Assembly (NCBI GenBank): GCA_025455245.1
Contig: JALOMX010000110.1
Span: 1 to 6,720 of the forward strand
Source of the DNA: Chitinophagaceae bacterium
Lineage (GTDB): Bacteria > Bacteroidota > Bacteroidia > Chitinophagales > Chitinophagaceae
DNA length: 6,720 nt
Reading direction: 5' to 3'
The position numbers and the translations under genes are program-made. This document shows positions 6,380 through 6,720 of this stretch, piece by piece. Each line of letters starts with the position of its first letter. Positions within the stretch are counted from its first letter, which is position 1. The notes beneath the pieces are model-generated. The model saw nothing but the letters and a program-made list of their open reading frames with translations. It did not search any database and was not told where the DNA came from.

Positions 6380-6720
6380 ATGAAAAAGTGTTTTTTAGCC
6401 CTTGGCTTAATAATATTCGCTGCTAGTTTTGTTCAGGCTCAGGATACAACCAAAACCACCAAAAAGACAAAGAAGACTGATTGGAGTAAGATTTCCATTG
6501 GCGACAGGGCCAACGACCACTTTATGTTTCAATTTGGCTATGATGGTTGGGTAAGTGTTCCGGACAGTATTAACACCTCGGGCATGGGTCGTTTTTTAAA
6601 CATGTATCTAATGCTTGACATGCCTTTTAAAACCGACCCCCGGTGGAGTGTGGGCATTGGAGCAGGCATAGGAAGCAGCAGTATTTTTTTCGATAAAACA
6701 TCTATCGATTTGAAAGGAGC
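6380..6720 (+). CDS. Secreted outer-membrane beta-barrel-like protein, N-terminal part (3' end beyond right edge)
   Basis: The frame is open from ATG at 6380 to the window edge (113 full codons). Residues 1-20 (MKKCFLALGLIIFAASFVQA) are a clear signal peptide with cleavage before QD. A short Thr/Lys-rich linker follows (about 22-33), then the block DWSKISIGDRANDHFMFQFGYDGW (about 34-57, given here for its key residues W35, N45-D46-H47-F48 and Q51-F52-G53). After that come alternating hydrophobic stretches rich in Gly and aromatic residues (FLNMYLMLDMPF, WSVGIGAGIGSSSIFF), which look like beta-strands of a membrane barrel. Proteins with an N-D-H-F-M-x-Q-x-G block and a following FKT are common, mostly unnamed, in Chitinophagaceae. 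I recognise this from family knowledge, not from a search. No specific function can be given. It lies 299 bp after the regulator and probably has its own promoter. Confidence 0.82.
   Translation, partial: MKKCFLALGLIIFAASFVQAQDTTKTTKKTKKTDWSKISIGDRANDHFMFQFGYDGWVSVPDSINTSGMGRFLNMYLMLDMPFKTDPRWSVGIGAGIGSSSIFFDKTSIDLKG

Noticed and set aside
1..6720. Defence system, transposase, CRISPR array or RNA gene
   Set aside because: No such protein motif, tandem spaced repeat or tRNA/rRNA-like sequence was seen on either strand. All coding space is accounted for by two sensors, a regulator and a barrel protein.

Overview
The window looks like a piece of a Bacteroidota chromosome, most likely of the Chitinophagales/Sphingobacteriales type. 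The evidence is a giant beta-propeller sensor kinase of the 'two-component regulator propeller / Y_Y_Y / LytS-type kinase' architecture, a LytTR response regulator, a secreted beta-barrel-type protein with a motif block typical of Chitinophagaceae proteins, signal peptides ending in A|Q, and starts without Shine-Dalgarno sequences. The genus cannot be named from the sequence alone.

Layout. Positions 1-1745 (minus strand) carry the first 581 codons of a propeller sensor that leaves the window on the left. Positions 1746-2183 are a 438-bp divergent intergenic region with a nested inverted repeat (1841-1885), a near-perfect 18-bp palindrome (1918-1935) and a short hairpin (1992-2006). Positions 2184-5207 (plus) encode a complete 1007-residue propeller histidine kinase. 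Positions 5313-6080 (plus) encode a 255-residue LytTR response regulator, almost certainly its partner. Positions 6081-6379 are non-coding and hold several inverted repeats. Positions 6380-6720 (plus) are the first 113 codons of a secreted protein, probably an outer-membrane beta-barrel, which leaves the window on the right.

How the parts fit together. The kinase senses an unknown signal through its periplasmic propeller, passes it through the Y_Y_Y domain and one membrane helix to a cytoplasmic PHFLFN-type kinase, and phosphorylates Asp55 of the regulator, whose LytTR domain then binds DNA. The most notable feature is that the two divergent sensors are paralogues, collinear over about 580 residues with a net length difference of only two residues. 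They share one intergenic region, so the locus is an inverted duplication of a sensor gene, perhaps of a whole kinase-regulator module. The beta-barrel gene next to the regulator is a possible target, but this is inference. I see no mobile-element gene, RNA gene, CRISPR array or defence system here.
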